Of a stretch of 64,000 nt of DNA, positions 23,201 through 38,200 are shown one piece after another. The DNA is from Conchocele bisecta (lineage: Eukaryota; Mollusca; Bivalvia; Lucinida; Thyasiridae), in assembly GCA_029237695.1 (NCBI GenBank), contig JAQRGA010000121.1, positions 1 to 64,000 of the forward strand. Direction: 5' to 3'. The translations under genes and the position numbers were made by a program. The notes under the pieces were generated by a model. That model made no database searches. It had not been told where the DNA came from and was given only the letters and a program-made list of their open reading frames with translations. Each line of letters starts with the position of its first letter. Position 1 is the first letter of the stretch.

Positions 23201-26200
23201 AGCAACAGGTAAGGACATATAGAGATGGAACCACAATTTAAAGTCTCATCCGACAGACCAGTGGGATGGAAATACTATCTAAGTATTTTCACGCCCTAGG
23301 ATGAGGATCGAATTCACAACATCCGGTATTGAAGTCAATACCAAATCCAATAGGCCACGGCCTATCCTTTAGGATAGCTATACTGGTCACAAATGCTACA
23401 ATACCCATGTCTCCAGTCACAGACACATATCAGAAGGTTCATCAGTGCAGTTTGGTGGCTGTATGAAGTCTCCTCACAAGTTTGTTTTTAATTTATTATA
23501 TCTTTTTTTAAATTTTTATCTTATATTTAAGGGTAGGAATTGGCTCGAGGACCTTCCAAACCTGGGCATTTGAGCCCAATTTTTGTATTATGTCCATTTA
23601 CATTTATTTATATACATGTAAGCCGGTACTAGGAGGCGTGTTGTGAACTGTGACAATACATGAGCAGTCAGCGGTACAAATGTTACCGTGATTTGACTGT
23701 GACTGGAGAAATCGGGGCCGTTTCACTAAACATCGTTAGTAATGTTCGTAAGTGCAAATTTAGGATCATTTGGAAATTTCAATCAATGGATTTACATTTA
23801 TTGAGCATAGGCTGCATATGCTCAATAAATGCAAATCCAATAATTGTTTACAAGAAAATACTGTTAATGTGAAATTTAAAGACTATCATAATTTTACACT
23901 TACAAACATTTTAAGTCATACGACGTTACGTGAAACGGCCCCATGGTGCTTATGTGATTTGTTACCAGTTCGTGATCAAATAGCAAACTCTTGTAGCTGT
24001 AGCTCTTGATAATGATATATTTCTTTTTAGAAGCATCACGGGTGTTTCATTGGTGGAATGGCAAACAGTGCATATCCTGATCAGAATGTGCGGATGCACA
24101 GGCTGATCTGGAGCTTCATTGATCGCAAAACCCGAAAGTCCCATTTCTCCAGTCGTCCCAGCAACAGCTAAAGGTCATTTAGGGAAGGGACCTTGGTTTC
24201 AAGTCTCATTCGACAGATCAGTGAGATGGAAATACCATGAATGTATTTTTGATGCCTAAGGCGAGGCTTGAACCCTCAGCCTCCGGGTTGGAAGTCAGGT
24301 GCCCTAAGCCACAACCATGGAACATCAAGAGTAATATTCCCCCTTGCTTGCACAAAAGGGCACATAACAACTTCTATAGTGACCTCCTTGGCTAGTGCAG
24401 CAATATGGAGTCCAGACAATGGCGTCTGCTCGGCCAACTTCATCACGACGGTACAGCCGAGTGATAACGCCGGTGCCAGCTTCCACGCCTGCATCAACAG
24501 CGGGAAATTCCACTGAAAAATGTTAGCATTTTCCTTAACCCTTCCAACGCTGTTGACCGAAATTGCCGTCTGCTGTTCTTCATTTTTGCTTTAATTGTTA
24601 ACAAAAAAACTGGTTTTGACAGCACATGAGAATCGTCTCCACTGGAGACGATTCTCATCTGCTGTCAAAACCAGGTTTTTGTTGAGAAATATTGAAAATA
24701 AAACATTTCCAGCAGACGACAACATTTAATTCAGCGTAGTAAGGGTTAAAGGTACATGTCCGCTCAGTAGGCACAAAATGTTCTTTACATCAGTTGACAT
24801 CATCCAAGACATTTTCTGGCAAAATAAACATTCATTCACCATTACCCCACATATTGATTGGCATTATTATACATTTCATATCAGATGTGAATTTCCACTC
24901 TAATATCAGGGGTGATAACCGTGTTTCCTTAAAATGTTAACGGACATTACTATTTATTCTCTGTAGGTACTTTTTGATGTGCAATGATCATACTTTATAA
25001 CTTGTTGAAAATAGTATTTTTGCAGGCGACACATTTAATTAGTATAAATAATTGAAAAATGTCATGCCTCACTTGCAAATGAAAATAGCCTAGCTGATAC
25101 CACCGCGAGTCACTATCAGTGAATAAATATTACTAAATGATTATATATGTATAGCGGGCACTCGTAATTTCTAGAACTGGTGGAATAGTGACACAATTAT
25201 ACACTTAGTTAATTCCGATAAAGAACATGTTGTGCCTACTGAGTGGGCATGTACCTTTAAGACAAAATGTTTTGGCAATTCTTTGATATTGGATATGATT
25301 CTCAATGCACTGTCAAAACTTGTTGTATAGAGAAACTAGAAAATGCAAAATTGGGAAATTCCAAGTTGCAAAGGGAGATAATCCATGACCCGGGGGTCGA
25401 ATCAAAAATCAAAATAAAGATCTACTCATCATATGAAAGCTACATACCAAGCTTCAGGTCTGTAGCTAGTAAGGTTTAAAAGTTTTACGAGTTACAAGCC
25501 AAAATTGGTAAATTCTAAGGGAGATAATCCATGACCCAGGGTTGAATAAAAAATCGAAATAAACTTTACGCATCCACTCATCATAAGGAAGCTACATACC
25601 AAGTTGCAGGTCTGTATCTAGTATGGTTGAAGTTTTACGAGTTACAAGGTCGGTGACGGACGGGACAAGGGTAACACTAAATGCCCCCTCCACTATCGCG
25701 GTGGGGCATAAAAATGAATACCGTAAAAACAGTAGACGACAAAAACTAAATTCAGAATAATTGTTAATACCGGTATACAAAATAATGCTTGAATATCAAG
25801 TAGAGCAAACTGACTGACCGGCTTTGTCCATTTCCGATCCATCAAGAAGTCCGAAAATTAAAAATGGCTGCCAAGGGGAGAGAAGTTATAGGATTTTTTT
25901 TCAAAATCAATAGGCATCTTGCCGTGATAAGCATGTATACAAAATTTGGTTACAATCGATCAAGAAGAATTGGATTTATTGCATGGACACAGATACAGAG
26001 CGGGAAAATTAACAAGAGCTGTAGGAGAACAGCATAGCTCGACTACGAGGGTTGTCGATGTACACATAGCTTGACAAAGAAGGTGGCTGCGGCCTGCATA
26101 AAAACCTTCACCAAGGTTGACCAAAAACATTAACCAAGGGAAATTAAGTAAGTAATTCAAGGTTAAATGTAGGTCAATGTCAGATATAGGTCAGGGGTTA

Positions 26201-29200
26201 TTGATGTACATCACTAGGAGATAAAGTTTTCCAAGTATGGTTGCTGTAGGCCCAGGAGTATTCCATATACAAGCTTGAGTAAAAACCGTAACCAATGGGA
26301 GATAACTAAGTAATCCAAGGATAAAAGTAGGTCAAGGTCAAATATAGGTCAGGGATTATTGGTGTACATTAGTAGGAGATGATGTTGTCCAAGTATGGTT
26401 GATGTAGGCCCAGAAGTATTCCATATACAAGCTTGACTATAAACATTAACCAAGTAATTCAAGGTTAAATGTAGGTGAAGGTAAAACAAAGGTCAGGGGT
26501 TATTGATGTACATCCCTATGAGAAAAAGTTATCCAAGTATGGTGTCTGTATGCACAATAGTATTCCATCTACAAGCTTGACTAAAAACCTTAACCAAGGT
26601 CGAGTAAAAACCTTAACCAAGGGGAATTAAGTAAGTAATTTAAGGTTAAATGTAGGTCAAGGTCAAATATAGGTCAGGGGTTGTTGATGTACATCACTAG
26701 GAGATGAAGTTGTCCAAGTATGGTTGGTGTAGGGCCATGAGTATTCCATTTACAAGCTTGACTAAAAACCTTAACCAAAGAGAACTAAGGAAGTAATTCA
26801 AGAGGAAATGTAGGTCAAGGTCAAATATAGATCAGGGGTTGTTGATGTACATCACTAGGAGATGAAGTTGTCCAAGTATGGTTGGTGTAGGGCCATGAGT
26901 ATTCCATCTACAAGCTTGACTAAAAACCTTAACCAAAGAGAACTAAGGAAGTAATTCAAGAGGAAATGTAGGTCAAGGTCAAATATAGATCAGGGGTTAT
27001 TGATGTACATCACTATGAGAAAAGGTTGTCCAAGTATGTTGTCTGTATGCACAATAGTATTCCATGTACAAGCTTGAGTAAAAAGCTTAACCACGGTCGA
27101 GTAAAAACCTTAACCAAGGGGAATTAAGTAAGTAATTCAAGGTTAAATGTAGGTCAAGGTCAAATATAGGTCAGGGGTTGTTGATGTACATCACTAGGAG
27201 ATGAAGTTGTCCAAGTATGGTTGGTGTAGGGCCAGGAGTATTCCATCTACAATCTTGACTAAAAACGTTAACCAAGGGGAATTAAGTAAGTAATTCAAGA
27301 GGAAATGTAGGTCAAGGTCAAATATAGATCAGGGGTTGTTGATGTACATCACTAGGAGATGAAGTTGTCCAAGTATGGTGGGTGTAGGGCCAGTAGTATT
27401 CCATATAGAAGGTCGACTAAAAACCTTAACCAAAAGGAATTAAGTAAGTAATTGAAGAGGAAATGTAGGTCAAGGTCAAATATAGATCAGGGGTTATTGA
27501 TGTACATACCTATGAGAAAAGGTTGTCGAAGTATGGTGTCTGGATGCACAATAGTATTCAATGTACAAGCTTGAAAAAAAAAGCTTAACCAAGGTTGACT
27601 AAAAACCTTAACCAATTAAGGGAATTAAGTAAGTAATTCAAGAGGAAATGTAGGTCAAGGTCAAATATAGATGAGGGGTTATTGATGTGCATCACTAGGA
27701 GATGAAGTTGTCCAAGTATGGTGGGTGTAGGGCCAGTAGTATTGCATATACAAGCTTGACTAAAAACCTTAACCAAGGTTGACTAAAAACCTTAACCAAG
27801 GGGAATTAACCAAGTAATTCAAGAGGAAATGTAGGTCAAGGTCAAATATAGATCAGAGGTTATTGATGTACATCACTAGGAGATGAAGTTGTCCAAGTAT
27901 GGTGGGTGTAGGGCCAGTAGTATTCCATATACAAGCTTAACTAAAAACCTTAACCAAGGCGTGACGGTGACGCCGACGCCGACGTGACAACATAAGCTCT
28001 ACTTATTCTTCGAATAGTCGAGCTAAAAATGGCCACCAAGGGAGATAAGCCATCGGAAATCAATAAGCTTCTTCATCTTGAAGTGATAACATGTATACCG
28101 AATCTGATTACGATCGGTAAAGTAGAACTCGAGTTATTGCATGGACAAGGATACAGAGTGCGAAAATTAAAATGGCCACCAAGGGGAGATAAGTCATCGG
28201 AATTTTTTGAAAATCAATAGGATTCTTCTCTTGTCGTAATAAACACGTATAACAAGGAGAGATAAGTCATCGGAAATCAATAGGCTTCTTCGTCTTCTTC
28301 GAATAACTCTAGTGATTGTGTGGATAAGCTGTGCCTGCTCGCCACCAGTACAAGGTGTATACATAATACGTCCCGTTATATCAAACGTGCTTATAAAAAT
28401 ACAGAAGCAAATCTGATGCAATGAAATTGTGTTAATATTTCATAATTCTTTCACAATACTCATAGCTGTAGATATTCAAAGGATATCAGTGTGCCATACT
28501 ACATAGACCAGTGTCATATTATGCCATTTTGGATATCTGCACTTATCACATGCGACATGCCATGTGGTTTTGTACTTTATAAAGAAGATGTGCGATTTTT
28601 CTTGAAAAATATTAACAGAAACTGAGATCCGAGATACTAGTATTTTCTGTAAATGGCATCGAAAGATGACAACATTTTGGTAGCAAATGCGGAATGATAA
28701 TTTTGTCGGCTTTCGATGCCATTTACAGAAAATATCTCAGTTTTTGAACATTTTCTCAACTTGCAGATTCATTTACGAAACCTATCGTAAATTTTGTTAA
28801 TACGGTTATGAGATATTGCACATCTTCAAAATCACATGGCTAATCTCATATGATTGCTCCGGAAGTTGCGGAGATAAATGAGGCTGTGATACAGACAGGT
28901 AAACTTACAGGAAGGATCTGTCCACAAACTCCTACCGGCTCATGACGTGTGTATGCAAAATAATCTCCCCCTGAAACAGATAAAATAGTCAACCTTTGAT
29001 TTCCTAAGTAACTGGTACTGACACTTCCCACAGGCGATCGACATGTTGATAAGATCAGTGAATTTTTCTGTTTCAGACATGTAGAAAATAAAATGTAGTC
29101 ATTCCATAGTCATTGTATTTATAAATACATTGCCTAGAGAATGACTACAGTTTTCTTCTACAGTAGAAGATTGATCTCTCGAACAGGTCTCTGTCGAACA

Positions 29201-32200
29201 CTCCTGAAAATTTGAACTTGTCCTGTGGTCCCGACAAATTTCCCTATATAAATCATATATTTTTCTACCTAAAACGCGAACTACGGCAAAGTCGAACTGT
29301 CGAACCGAAGTCACGGTCCCTTGGTCAGTCAATCAACATAAAGTGCTATTGATAGCTCGTACAGGTAAGTCTGTTGCCAGCAGATCTGTTTGCCTAACGA
29401 GGTGTGAATATCACGATTGACGATTTTTCTACCTAAAACTCAAACTATGACAAAGTCAAACTCTCGAACCGAAGTCCAGGTCCCTTGGTCAGTCAATCAA
29501 CGTAAAGTGCTATTGATAGCTGGTACAGGTAAGTCTGTCACCAGCTGATCTGTTTGCCTAACGAGGTGTGAAGATTCTGTAGTACAGGCGTTAAACAGTA
29601 GTCATAAAAATGTATTTGTTACTCTGTAGTCAACCTACGCCACATGCTGATGTCATATGACATACTTAAGTGATCGGAATTAAATATGGTTATGAAATAA
29701 GCATTTGTTGGTGTTATTATACATCTCTCCTCACACCCAGATAAGCCAGTATTATTGAACTGTACGGTTTCTTTTGTCACCGAGTGTCTTCCATTAATCA
29801 TAATGGTGGCATGAGTGTGTGACAAATGTTCAGGTGATTCAAGTGTCCAAGTATCAAAGCAATCCTTCATGTAATATTGAAGATATTACATGTTGGAGAA
29901 ACACTTACAAACTTTTTGACGTAAATGTACACAGACGGACGTACGGACAGACATACTGACATACGGAATCTCAAAAGCAATGCATAGGGGGCATTATAAA
30001 AAACTATGAAAGTTGATGAAAATTTCAGAGTACATGCAGAATTGAGTAAAAATTACTTACAGATCGGAATGGTTTTGCCGTGGTTTTTGTCTGCCCAACC
30101 AGCGTAGTACCTGTGAAGGTCAAAACCATCAAGGTCATGTTAATGTTACTTGTTTGAGTGTGCTGCATTTGTGCACTTATAGTTTGCCCTACTGTCTAAG
30201 CCAATACCTGGCAAGTATCGCGCTCCACTTATTTCACATATTTCAAGATTTAACCACAATAAGTTACATATTACCAAATTTAATAAATAATTGTTCGACA
30301 TGAAATGGAAAATAAATACTTGGATGGGCTGCATTGTAAACTTGGCTAAACTATGAGTATGGCATTATTCACATAAGTGAACAATAACTTATACTTTATC
30401 AAAATATGCGACTATTAAAGTAATCCATCCAGTAATATTGGCATGTTATGGCATGAGGGAGAAACTTTACAACCTTTCCGATGCAAATGACAATGGACGA
30501 ACGTATATATACAGACTATAGACAACATGCCATGTGTCTATATGGTTATTTACTATTTGGTATTAATCTTACATTTTACTTTTTCTGTTATCGTGTTATC
30601 TGAGCGCGATGATAACGGGAGTGAATGGGCCATACTGCTATGTCTACATACAGACGTACAGAATTCTAAAAGCAAAGCAATATGCAGCCCCCCCCCCACC
30701 CCCACCCCACCCCCGATTGGGGGTGGGGTGGGGTGGGGGGGGGCTGCATACAGACAGACAGAGATAGGGCGCATAACAAAAGTGAAAGGGTGTAACAGAG
30801 CTCCAGATAAGTTTTGTATTTAAAGAGTATTGTACTCCCTGATTTCAAATTAAATGTGTATTTTATTTTTACAACTGGATTATTGATTATTAAATACATG
30901 TAGATGATCAAAACATAAAACAAAATCAACCATTCACATATTTGAGTGTATTATTACTTATTCACTTATGTATCCTGTAATACAGTTGAAAATTTACTTA
31001 GTTGAGCTGTAAATTTTCAACTTGATTACAGTATTTCCACTACTCAATTTGAAAATCAATACGTATTTTCACATTGCTGTGAGTGTACTCCCATTGTTGA
31101 TAATCAATGCGTATTCAGCTAAAATAAGTGTAAAATACGCCAATACTTACCTTATCTGGAGCTCTGCCCCCCCCCCCCCCATGGCATAACAAAGGTAAAA
31201 GGGTGTAATATCCATGAACAGTTCACATGGCTGAGGTCATACATGAAATAAGATAGAATGCATTTCAAACCTCATTCAACAGACAAGTGGGATGCGGATG
31301 GCCAGGACTGAAAGCACAACCATTCTGCTAACAAGACATCTCCCCTCAGGAAGCATCGGAATTCCTACATGCTTCCTAGCCTTGTCGGAAAATCTTGATA
31401 ACTTGATATCTTGATAACTTGATATCTTGATCATCTTGATAATCTTGATAATCTTGATAACAAAAGACATCACCTGACATGTATACGCTATGTTTGTGTC
31501 ATATTGCAGATATACCGTATTTATTCTAATAGTAGCCACCTCTTTAATAGTAGCCCACCCCCCCACCACCTCCCATACTTGCATTTTAAATATGTTATTT
31601 TCACATAAAAAGCCATTTAAAACATTGTTTTAAATGGCTTTTGAATGTGAAAATAACATATTTTAATCCAATTTTCCACGTTTTGATCCCCACGGATTGC
31701 ATAAGCCCGGGGCGTGAATTAGCATAAATATGGTACCTGAAACATCGCAGCACCAGAGTGAGGTCAACGTTGTAGGCGACGGAGTACGGCTTGCCGTTGT
31801 CCAAGGACTCCAACTCCTGAAATAAACAACACATAAATGTTGTTGTTGTTGTTGTTGTTGTTGTGGATTGATTGATAAACTGCTTGGCGTTTGACGTCCT
31901 TTCAACAACAAGGGCATATACAGGAATGCACCTGTCTAGGGGACAAGCGTATATTCAGCACTAAACTTATGATAAAAATGTTCAGTATTGAAAGACCAGG
32001 GCCGTAGCGGCCACCACGGCAGCACGGCGCTGCCGTGGCATTATTTTGGCCTGTTTTTTTTCTTTTTTTCGTCAGCTTCATGCATTGAACATCCAATAAC
32101 AACGCAATAAGCATGTTATGACATTTGTAAACGGTGGCCAAAATGGTATTCTGGTTTTCATGTATCGCATTGTATTTTGCACGTAGGCCTATCGCGATTG

Positions 32201-35200
32201 TGAGGGTCTAAGTGGAATTTTTCCCGCTAAAAAGGCTGCCGTGGCATTATTTTACACACCGCTACGGGCCTGAAGACAGTGTCCTGATTTGGAGCCAGGT
32301 ACCCTTACAACACAGAATCACTTGGCCCCAACTGTGAAGCCCAGTAAGAAATCAGTGTTAAGATAAGATTCTTTAAGATGGATTTATTGTCATTATTAAC
32401 CCATTACAGACGGGATACACTTTTAGTAGTATGAACCTTTTGAGAGAAAAATATCCCTATTTTCTTTATATCCTTTGGAAAGTATATGTTGTTACCACTC
32501 ATTTGAACCGTCTCAACGAGACGGTTCAAATGAGTGGTAACAACATATACCTTTATCGATGAATGAACAAAATAATGAGATTTTTTCAACAAAAATCAGA
32601 GTATCCTCAGCATGAAATGGGTTAAGATCTAACAAAGTCAGTATCAACTAAATATTTGAAATTTAGTATACACTTAATACTTTCAACAATACAGACCTCT
32701 TTACAAGTGTTTACCGACCGTGTAGATCCAGATGAGACAGCCATCTCATCAGGATCTGCACTTTTTGCAAGTAATGAGCCAGCTCATCTGGGTATACACT
32801 GTTTGCAAACATCGCTATAGAAGGCACTACTGTCTGTTCCACGTTTTTCTGCGGACAAATTTTCGGTCATTAAACACATTCAATCCCAAAAATATTTAAA
32901 TGCAAGTACTTTTTCATCAATAACAAAATGGTCACTCTCTCCAAAAAGTTATTTGATGAAATTCCACCAAATATTTATTTTATTACGCAAATACAATTTT
33001 CCTATGGGAATTTAACATGGGGCTAAAAATATATTTTTTTAAATAATTTTAATACATCATTTCCAAGCTATCTAGCAAGGTTTCGTAGTCAATTGTTTTT
33101 CGTTTTTCGACTCTTCATGCAGCTGCTTCAGCTTCTTTTGCCCCATGTTAAATTCCCAAAGGAAAATATTTTTTTCCCAATAAAATCAAAATTTGATGAA
33201 ATTTCATCCAATAAAAAAAAATTACTTTTTTGTTATTCATGAAAAAATACTTACATTTAAATATTTTTTAGATTTAATGTGTTTAATAGCCAAATGTTTG
33301 TCGGCAGACAGTAGTGTTGACAGGGTTAAACTATGCAGTGTGATGTAAACCCAACAAGTTCTGCCAAAGCTTACATCACTAATGCCCTGGAAGTTGTTTT
33401 AACCCTTACACCGCTATCTTAATTTTTGTTGTCTGCTGTTTATTTTCTATTTTCCATATTTATCATCAAAAACATGCTTTGACAGTATTTATTGGAAATG
33501 ATTCTGAAGTGCTGTCAAACCATGTTTTTATTGAGAAATATGGCAAGATATAAAATCAACAGCAGACGATAATTGTTTGTGTAGTGGTCTAAGGGTTAAG
33601 GAAAGCTTAGTAACCTATTTATAAGGCTGATCCATTACAGAAGTGATGTTCATGTACTTACAGCAAGGTACTTTCTGTCCCGCTCAATCAAGTCCGCCCA
33701 TTTGTTCATGAGATAGCCTCGCTCCCCAGCGTCCATTCGTCGCCATGGCGAACCGATTCGGAAGGCCTCGGATGCGGCCTTGACAGCAATGTCAACATCT
33801 GCCTGCAAGATCGCAATGGACGTCAGTTAAGTTGACTGGCTTGATTCATTAAACAGGCTATATGTAAGTGTTATGGAGTGTCATAGAGTACAATTATACA
33901 GATTTTATTTGATTCAGTGGTGCTTAATGGCCTGTCAACAGATATGGTCATTTTAGGCCGGGTTTTAAAATAGGGTCGAATCCCATGTTGTGATGGGGGG
34001 GGGGGGGGGGGGGGGGGAGGGGGGGGGGGCGGGGGGGTAAATCCCAAAATCGGAACTGAAAATTTTCCGCAAAAAAAGATATATTCAACCCTGAAATTAG
34101 AATAACCTGACCTGATGCCAGTAGCCCATTTCACCAACATTGCAAAGTATGCTTTTCTAGCAAAGTATACTTTGAGGGAGAAATTTTCAATTTAAAGATA
34201 AATTTATTAATTTTTATTATACTGAATTTATTACATTATCACAGCCAATTTGGCTGTGATAATGTAATAAATTCAGTATAATAATTCTGCATACTTTTAA
34301 TCATCAAATATATGCAGTCGTTAATTCTATATGAAATAATGAATTTCAGGAAAAATAAATGATTACTCCCTCAAAGTATACTTCGCTAGAAAAGTATACT
34401 TTGCAATGTTGATGAAATAGGCTACTGATGCCAGGTCCTCACCACACCAGAGTCATGCACTTAGCCCCACTACTGAAAAGTAATAGGATTGGTACTAATC
34501 TTATTACGGGTACTTTTATAATGGGTATAATCACATTCAAATCTCACTTACCAGAAAGCCAAAAATGTACTTGAGAGTCAAATCAAGGATATCGGGATTC
34601 CGTTAAGGATGAAACCCATCATTAAATATACCTACCCTTCACATGCTCAAAACCAACCAACCAACCAACCACGTATAATTATAGATGAGGATAAATAAAC
34701 ATATGAAGTTCCCTCCAATGCAGCAGGTTAAATGCGGGATCAAACCGGTTGGCCCGGCCTTAAACGACCTTAGCTGTTGAAAGGCTGTTGCTGTTACACA
34801 AATAAATAAAATAAATCCATGAAAAACCAGAAAATGTGTTCATAGAACACAGATGACCCACTTACAGCTTTGTTAGTAAACGAGGTATAAGCAAATGCAA
34901 AAATAAAAAAAATATAAGCTCAACTAAAAACTTCAACCAAGGGAAATGAAACAACTATGTAAATATGGCAATTATAGGTCAAGGTCACATGGAGGTCACG
35001 TGTTTCACAGTGGATTGTGGTAAACATCACTAGTGTACATGCATGATGGCTGTATGCCTAATAGTATTGAAAATGCAAGGTCAAACAAAAACTGTCAGCA
35101 TAGGAAATATCTGTAAATATTGCAATTTTTGGTCAAGGTCAAACAAAGATCATTTGCTTCACAGTGGGTTGCGGTAAACATCACTGTGTCATGATAGTGT

Positions 35201-38200
35201 GCAAGTATCGTGGCTGTAGGCCTAATACTATTGAAGCTACAAGCTGAAACAAAAACTTAAACAAAGGGAAATAAGTATGTAAAAATTGTAAATATTGCAA
35301 TTGTAGGTCAATGTCACCCAAAGGTCATTTGATTGACAGTGGGTTGCGGTGCACATCACTGGTTTTATGACACTGTGCAATTATGGTGGCTGCATACCTA
35401 ATACTATGGAATATACAAGCTGAAACAAAAACTTTAACCAAGCTCATATCCTACTTTCGCGGCCACCTTACCTGTAGAAATTCTGCATTAGTAGCGGCGA
35501 GTTTTACATGTAATTATATAGGAGACCATTACCATTTCTTACGTAACTTTTAAACTACACAACCGATTAAAAATGCACAAGTCACATTTTAAACTTCAAT
35601 TAATTTACTTTATGATGATGTTTCGATCGTGTTTTTAAAATAAAAATATTTTGGTCCTTTTTAGCTTTAAAAATAGTCGTTAGTTTTTATATGATTTATA
35701 TAGCAAATTGTGATTTTTCTTCTCGATTTTCGTTGGGAAAATTGAAAAATCTCTTTTTATAAGAATAGTGACAAAAAATGCACAGGTATTTTAAATTAGC
35801 TCATAGCTATTGATATAAAAATTATGTTTCTAAGTTAATAATAATACAATTCAGTATACAGCTATAAATAATGATCGGTAACATGGTAATTATAATTTAC
35901 TTTTTTTGTCTACGTTATAAATGTTGGTCAACTATGCTATATTGTTTTATTACGTTAAATTCAGGGCAATATTAACGGGATTTAAATATATCATATCGGT
36001 ACTTCTTTAAATAAAATTTGTATATTTTAAATGTTATACCTCAAGATAAACCTCAAGATAAACTGGATTAGTTTTTACTGATATTCATGCGCAATCGAGA
36101 GAACTTAACCCTTACTATGCTGAATTAAATGTTGTCGTCTGCTGGAAATGTTTTATTTTCATTTTCATTTTTGCTTTAATTCTTAACAAAAACCTGGTTT
36201 TGACAGCACATGAGAATCGTCTCCACTGGAAAAACCAGGTTTTTGTCGAGAAATATTGAAAATAAAACATTTCCAGCAGACGACAACATCTACCGGTAAT
36301 CCAGTTTATCTTGAGGTAAATCAGCTCCAATTTTTGGCCTGTGTACAGCCTTGTATATTGTTTTTTTTTTTTTGCTTATATTTAACGGCGGCACTGGCTC
36401 TAGGACCTTGCATGCCGTCTCCCAAGAATGGGAGAAAGAACGGAGGTAGAGATTTTTTGAGAGAAGCCGGTAATTCGTATTTACAGAGCAACTACGAATT
36501 ATCGGTACCCATTTACAGCTGGGTGAACTGGAACAGTGTGGATAAAGTGTCTTGCTCAAGGACACAATTGTATATTGTCAGCTAAGACAATCAATATTAG
36601 CTTCTCCAAATGGGGACAGGTGCACGAGAAAACGTGCCCTGTTTGCAAATCCCACATAAAATATGTTTACCTAATAATGTTTTATTTCAACGTTAAAATT
36701 AAAATCCTTGGGATACCATCGATGTTGTTAGTCATTTATCCATATATATGTTGATGACATTGAAACATTTCAAACACCGACCAGTATTAGTTAACTGATG
36801 GGTGAGGAAGTCAACATGCCAACCATGTTGGTTTTCATGTGCATTCTCTACTTGTTGTTTTGACTGGCTATGTTGGACACTGGTAAACAAAAGGGAACTT
36901 ACAACTTTTGGAAGTCAAATTGACTTGCTTGGTATACTTATGTGTCATGTTCCTGGGAAAATGGGGCTTATGGTATTTGTGATCATTGTAGATCCTGATC
37001 AAATAGCACGATCCTGTTGTCTAATAACGCTTGTTAGAAGTCCCGTTTCTCTAGTTTATACAGGGCTGTACAAATTGATTGTTTAGCCACTTGTCCCGGA
37101 CAAGTGACTTGAAAAAAGTGACTTGCCCCGACTTGTCCTGGAAAATATAATTTTCAGGGCAAGTAATTTTGAAAAAGTGACTTGTCCTCGTAATATTTCT
37201 TATACGAAACTGTCCCAAAACAAAAACTATTATCATAGTTGTTAAATATAATACAATTGAGCACTTGGCACATATACATATTATATTAAATATCTATAAT
37301 AATAAACATTGTATAGTACATATTTTGTCTTTTGTCACTGTGCCACGTAACGTTGCGATCGAGTGCATACTCAAAACACATTTATCGACAATAATAAAAC
37401 ATAACAAGACTGCCGCAAGTCACAAAATACGCCCGTCGAATATGGGCCAGTCAGCGAAGATGCAGAAATGTGAAGCTGTCACCAAGGCAAGAAACATTAA
37501 TGAGAATTTGAAAGTCTATAGCATTATTTCTTCATCTCGTTGTGCTAAACATGTATAATAATTTAGGCAGAGATAGAAAAGTAGAGTGTAAAGTAGAAAT
37601 GATAGGGAATTGGATACAATAATGTTGAAAAAATGCCTAAGTTAAAAAGGTGATATTTTTGTTAAATCCGCTACTGCGTACGTAGAACCAACTCCAACAC
37701 GCATGCTGTCTACACATGCATGGGAAAATCGTATTTCCAAAAGCGGAAGGCGAGATCGCAAAAACGCGAGATTGTAACATAAAAAAAAATATGGCCGTAC
37801 CCACCCATCCCTAATTAGCACATTTGCGACATATCATTTTCGGTACCTCATGATAGCGTATGATGACTGTAGGTCTAATAATATTGAAGATAGAAGCTCA
37901 AACAAAAACTTTAACCAAGGGAAATAACTATTTTAATATTGCAATTGTAGGTCAAGGTCAGGGCTTGTAAAATGTTCAACTATGAATAAAATGATCTTTG
38001 TGTGACCTTGATTCAAGGTCACACACAGATCATTTGATTCACAGTGGGTTGCCGCATAATAGTGTGTAAGTACATGTATGGTGACCGTATGCCTATTATT
38101 ATTGAAGATACAAGCTATTACAGAAACGCTAACCTTTTGACGGACGGACGGCATGGCATGGACAGACAAGGGTAACACTACATGCCCCCTCCACTACCAT

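Noticed and set aside
36330..36600. A tRNA-derived SINE
   Set aside because: No clear A and B boxes or tRNA fold could be confirmed by eye, so only an unclassified repeat was listed.
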